A stretch of 64,000 nt of DNA. It comes from Porphyra umbilicalis. Its lineage: Eukaryota > Rhodophyta > Bangiophyceae > Bangiales > Bangiaceae. Each line of letters opens with the position of its first letter. Position 1 is the stretch's first letter. The notes beneath the pieces were generated by a model. The model had not been told where the DNA came from, searched no databases, and saw only the letters and a program-made list of their open reading frames with translations. The position numbers were made by a program, and so were the translations under genes. Location of the stretch: positions 1 through 64,000 of the forward strand of contig KV919077.1 in assembly GCA_002049455.2 (NCBI GenBank). Direction: 5' to 3'. Positions 61,364 through 64,000 of the stretch are shown here, piece after piece.

Positions 61364-64000
61364 GACAGGAGCAAGGAGCAACAGAAGACTCCGTCGTCCC
61401 GTCCTAAAACATGCGACGCCAGCCAGCCAGTAGAGTCACAGCCGCTCACGGGCGCCGGTGGGGGAGCGCGACCGCAGTCGCCCGCCACCGCCGGTCAAAG
61501 TCGAATGCCGACCGGTACGGCCACAGCCTCAGACCGCCGCCGGTGGTGGAGGAGCACGACCACGGCCACCCGCCGCTGCCGGCGGAGCGCCGCCGCAGGC
61601 GCAAAGCCGGTGGAACAGCAAAGGGAGTCGTCGCGCCACCGCCGGGGGAAAAGGAAGCCCGCCGTTGGAACAGCGTGGCTTGACGCACTCGCCGCGCGTC
61701 GTGGAGCGACTGGACAGCCACGAGCGCCGGCCACCTTGAGCAAAAAGACACGCCACAACGGGAGCCTGCCGGGCGGCACGGCGGGAGGGGGAGGAGGGGA
61801 GCGCGAGAGAGGCGCGGGGACCACGGTCCAGCGGGACAGCAGCGACGACGACGACGACACACATCGGACACGATCTCCTGCCACTGGCCTCCAACACGGC
61901 GTCCTGCCGTAGATTGCGGACCTGTGGCAGAGGAGGCGCTTCCGTGCATGGCTGCGGGCAGTATGAGTCAATCGCGCGACAAGGTCGCTGGGGCTCGAGT
62001 TTTCTATCGGGGCACAGAACCTCCGCCTCCTATTGGCCCCTCCCTGCCTTACAGAACGTTTCCAAACGTTTGTCCCCCTCCACAGCCTGCACAGAGGTGG
62101 GGTCATTTTTGGGAGAAGTGCCATACTGTTGTGGACACTACAGGCAGTTGGTATCGTGGAAGCGTTGACAGCTTAGGAGGCAGGCTGACTGCAGAAACGT
62201 GCAGTGGCTCGCCAATGCATGAATGTTGACGCCGATTTTCACAGTCCCACCTCTAGCCCCACAGTGGCCGCACCTCCAACAACCGCACTACCCCAAACCC
62301 AGCCCCCTACCCCCGGCCCACCGCGAAGTATAACCCTGCCCCCACGTCCACCCGAGCACCCCCACCAATCTGCAGCAGCAAGAGGCGCTCGCCAGCCAAC
62401 GACGCGCGGACCCTCCCCCCTAGCCTGATTGCGCCGCCCGCCGACCCGGCGCGCGCGACCCTCGCCCCAGTTTTCTCACCCTCTCAGCCACAACGCACGA
62501 GCAACACAGCGGCCAGGGCTCGGCCCACAGTTCCCGACAGGGAGTGGCGGACTCCTGCGCATGGTTGACAACACTGGGCCGTGGCCCCCCCAGCGGGCGC
62601 GACCACACAGGCACGTGGGCGTGGTTGCTCTTGGTGACACAAGCCCTTCAGCGCACGGCGGCCGCAAGCATGCGCCCCTCGGTCACCGCCGGCCTCGTCA
62701 GCTCTGTACCACAACTCCCGCTGTACCGCATTTGCTGTGTGGGGTATTGCTGTTGCATGCAAATTTGCAGACCTTGGATAGTAAACCGCCCAGAGCAGAT
62801 CCTTGTTTGAGTGGTCCTCTGCCGGTTTCCGGACATGTCATTGGCCAAGACTGCTGTTTCTGGCGTAATTATTAGTGTTCATAACGGCGATAGTTCCAAA
62901 GTGAGAAACTCCACCGCACAAGCTCGAGCTGTGTGGTAGGATTTTGAACAATACAATAATTGCGGGGGGGCTGCCAACGTACGTTGACTCCGCAGATGCT
63001 GTAGCGGCAGCCACCCCACAAAATCGGGGTCTGCAGGGGGCAACAGTGAGGTGGGCGGGGGCGGCCGTAGACGGCGGCGCTGGCGGAGGATTTGGTGGCA
63101 CAGGGTGGTGGGGGTAGTGGGGAAGGCGGGTGACGGCGGCGGGGGACGCAGCGCGGGAGCCCTTTGCGGCGGAGGGGGTGGCGGGGGATGGCGGCGGGGG
63201 AGTCCGGACGGCGGAGGACGGTGACGGAATCTGTCGGGCGGGCGAGGGCAGCAGACGGCGGTAAGGGCGGTGGCAGGCGCCGCGGCCGCCGACGGTTGAG
63301 GCGGAGAGGGCCGCTGCGGCGAGGGCGCTGGCCTAACCTGGCGGCCGCGGCGTTGGCGGCAGACGTGGTGGTGGAGGACGGCGGCGGGGGCGGCGGCGGC
63401 TGGGGGCGCGACAGCGGCCGCAGCGGCGGCGGCGGCGGCGGCGCCTTGTGGGGCACCGGCCGATGGCGGTGGGCTGGCGGGGTGCGCAGCGGCGGTGGCT
63501 GGTGGCGGAGGGGATGCCGGGTGCAGCGGCAGCGGGGGGGGGGGCCGTACACGGCGGTGTCGGCGGAAGCGGCGAGGGCGGCGACGGGAGACGGCAACGG
63601 CTGGGGCGGCGAGGATGCTGGCCGGCGACGGCGACGGGGGCCGTAGGGGCGGGGACGGCGGTCAACGATGGTGGCGGAGACGGCGAAGGTGGCTGTACGC
63701 AGTGGCGGCGGAGGCGGCGACGGCAAGGTCGGCGGTTAGCGTCGGCGGGGGGGGGCGCGACTGCAGGGGCGGCGGTCTGTGGCGGCGCAGGGCGCGCACG
63801 GCGCCAGCGTGGACGGAGGCGGGGTCGGAGGCGGCTTCCAGCTTCGGCGGCGACAGCGGGGGCGGCCGTTGGCGGTGTCGGCGGGGGCAGCGACGACGGA
63901 TTCGGCGGTCGGCGGTGGTGGAGGTGGCGGAGACGTCGGGGGCAGCTGTCAGCGGGGGCGGGCGGGGCAGTGACGGCTGGAGCGGCGGTTGGGCGGCGGC
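61364..64000. other. GC-rich right end, no supported gene
   Basis: From 61440 to 62600 frames are open on both strands without domains. From about 63030 the plus strand is a dense run of GGCGG and GGGGGCGG words, with high G-quadruplex potential and no stable protein-like frame; the 284-codon minus-strand frame at 62872-63726 is Pro/Arg low complexity. A quieter AT-richer piece lies at 62740-62990. Confidence 0.5.
62090..62125 (+). repeat. dispersed repeat, copy 2
   Basis: Matches the reverse complement of 26663-26698 at 35 of 36 positions. It is preceded by GTTTCCAAACGTTTG, and AAACGTTT also flanks copy 1. Confidence 0.75.

Noticed and set aside
62872-63726. 284-codon minus-strand frame
   Set aside because: Pro/Arg low complexity opposite a G-rich run; no domain and no composition change at its ends.

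Overview
This is a GC-rich eukaryotic window. Spliced genes with GT-AG introns, a Polycomb-type SET protein, a peroxin-11-like protein, U1-type zinc fingers and five superfamilies of eukaryotic transposon all point that way. The very high GC, the few short introns (48 to 273 bp) and the Copia-rich repeats would suit a bangiophycean red alga, but that placement is inference. I see no rRNA, tRNA or CRISPR array.

Region 1 (1-8.5 kb, extreme GC) holds three host genes: a partial minus-strand gene at the left edge, a plus-strand five-pass membrane protein (2326-4127), and convergent to it a three-exon minus-strand gene for a protein with four C2H2 fingers (8465-4475). Each needs a one-base change at one or more long C or G runs to stay in frame. 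A cluster of perfect palindromes lies between the first two. From 8.5 to 14.5 kb I find no convincing gene.

Region 2 (14.5-36.5 kb) is a transposon belt. It holds a piggyBac-like element with inverted terminal repeats and a pogo-like MITE nested inside it, and a complete hAT element with an 8-bp target duplication and a possible antisense cargo gene. It also holds a truncated PIF/Harbinger nuclease, a broken Copia element sitting inside an older repeat array, and a Tc1-like transposase of DD34E type with one frame break.

Region 3 (37-64 kb) holds most of the host genes. They are a small Cys/His-rich protein (37502), a zinc-finger protein with Gly-rich repeats (41971), a 116-bp minisatellite, two genes of unknown family (45541 and 47386), a peroxin-11-like gene, a PRC2-type E(z) homologue (53276-49717), and an RGG-rich gene. 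A young, whole-looking Copia element has split that last gene at a TGCAG target site. The right end is G-rich and apparently non-coding.

The points most worth following are: (a) the small protein at 37502 and the Copia-split gene at 61363 share an N-terminal ten-ligand Cys/His domain that I cannot match to a named family; (b) removing the 5.66-kb Copia insertion leaves the host reading frame continuous; (c) both Copia elements carry arrays of short hairpins, different in sequence but identical in design, between pol and the 3' LTR.
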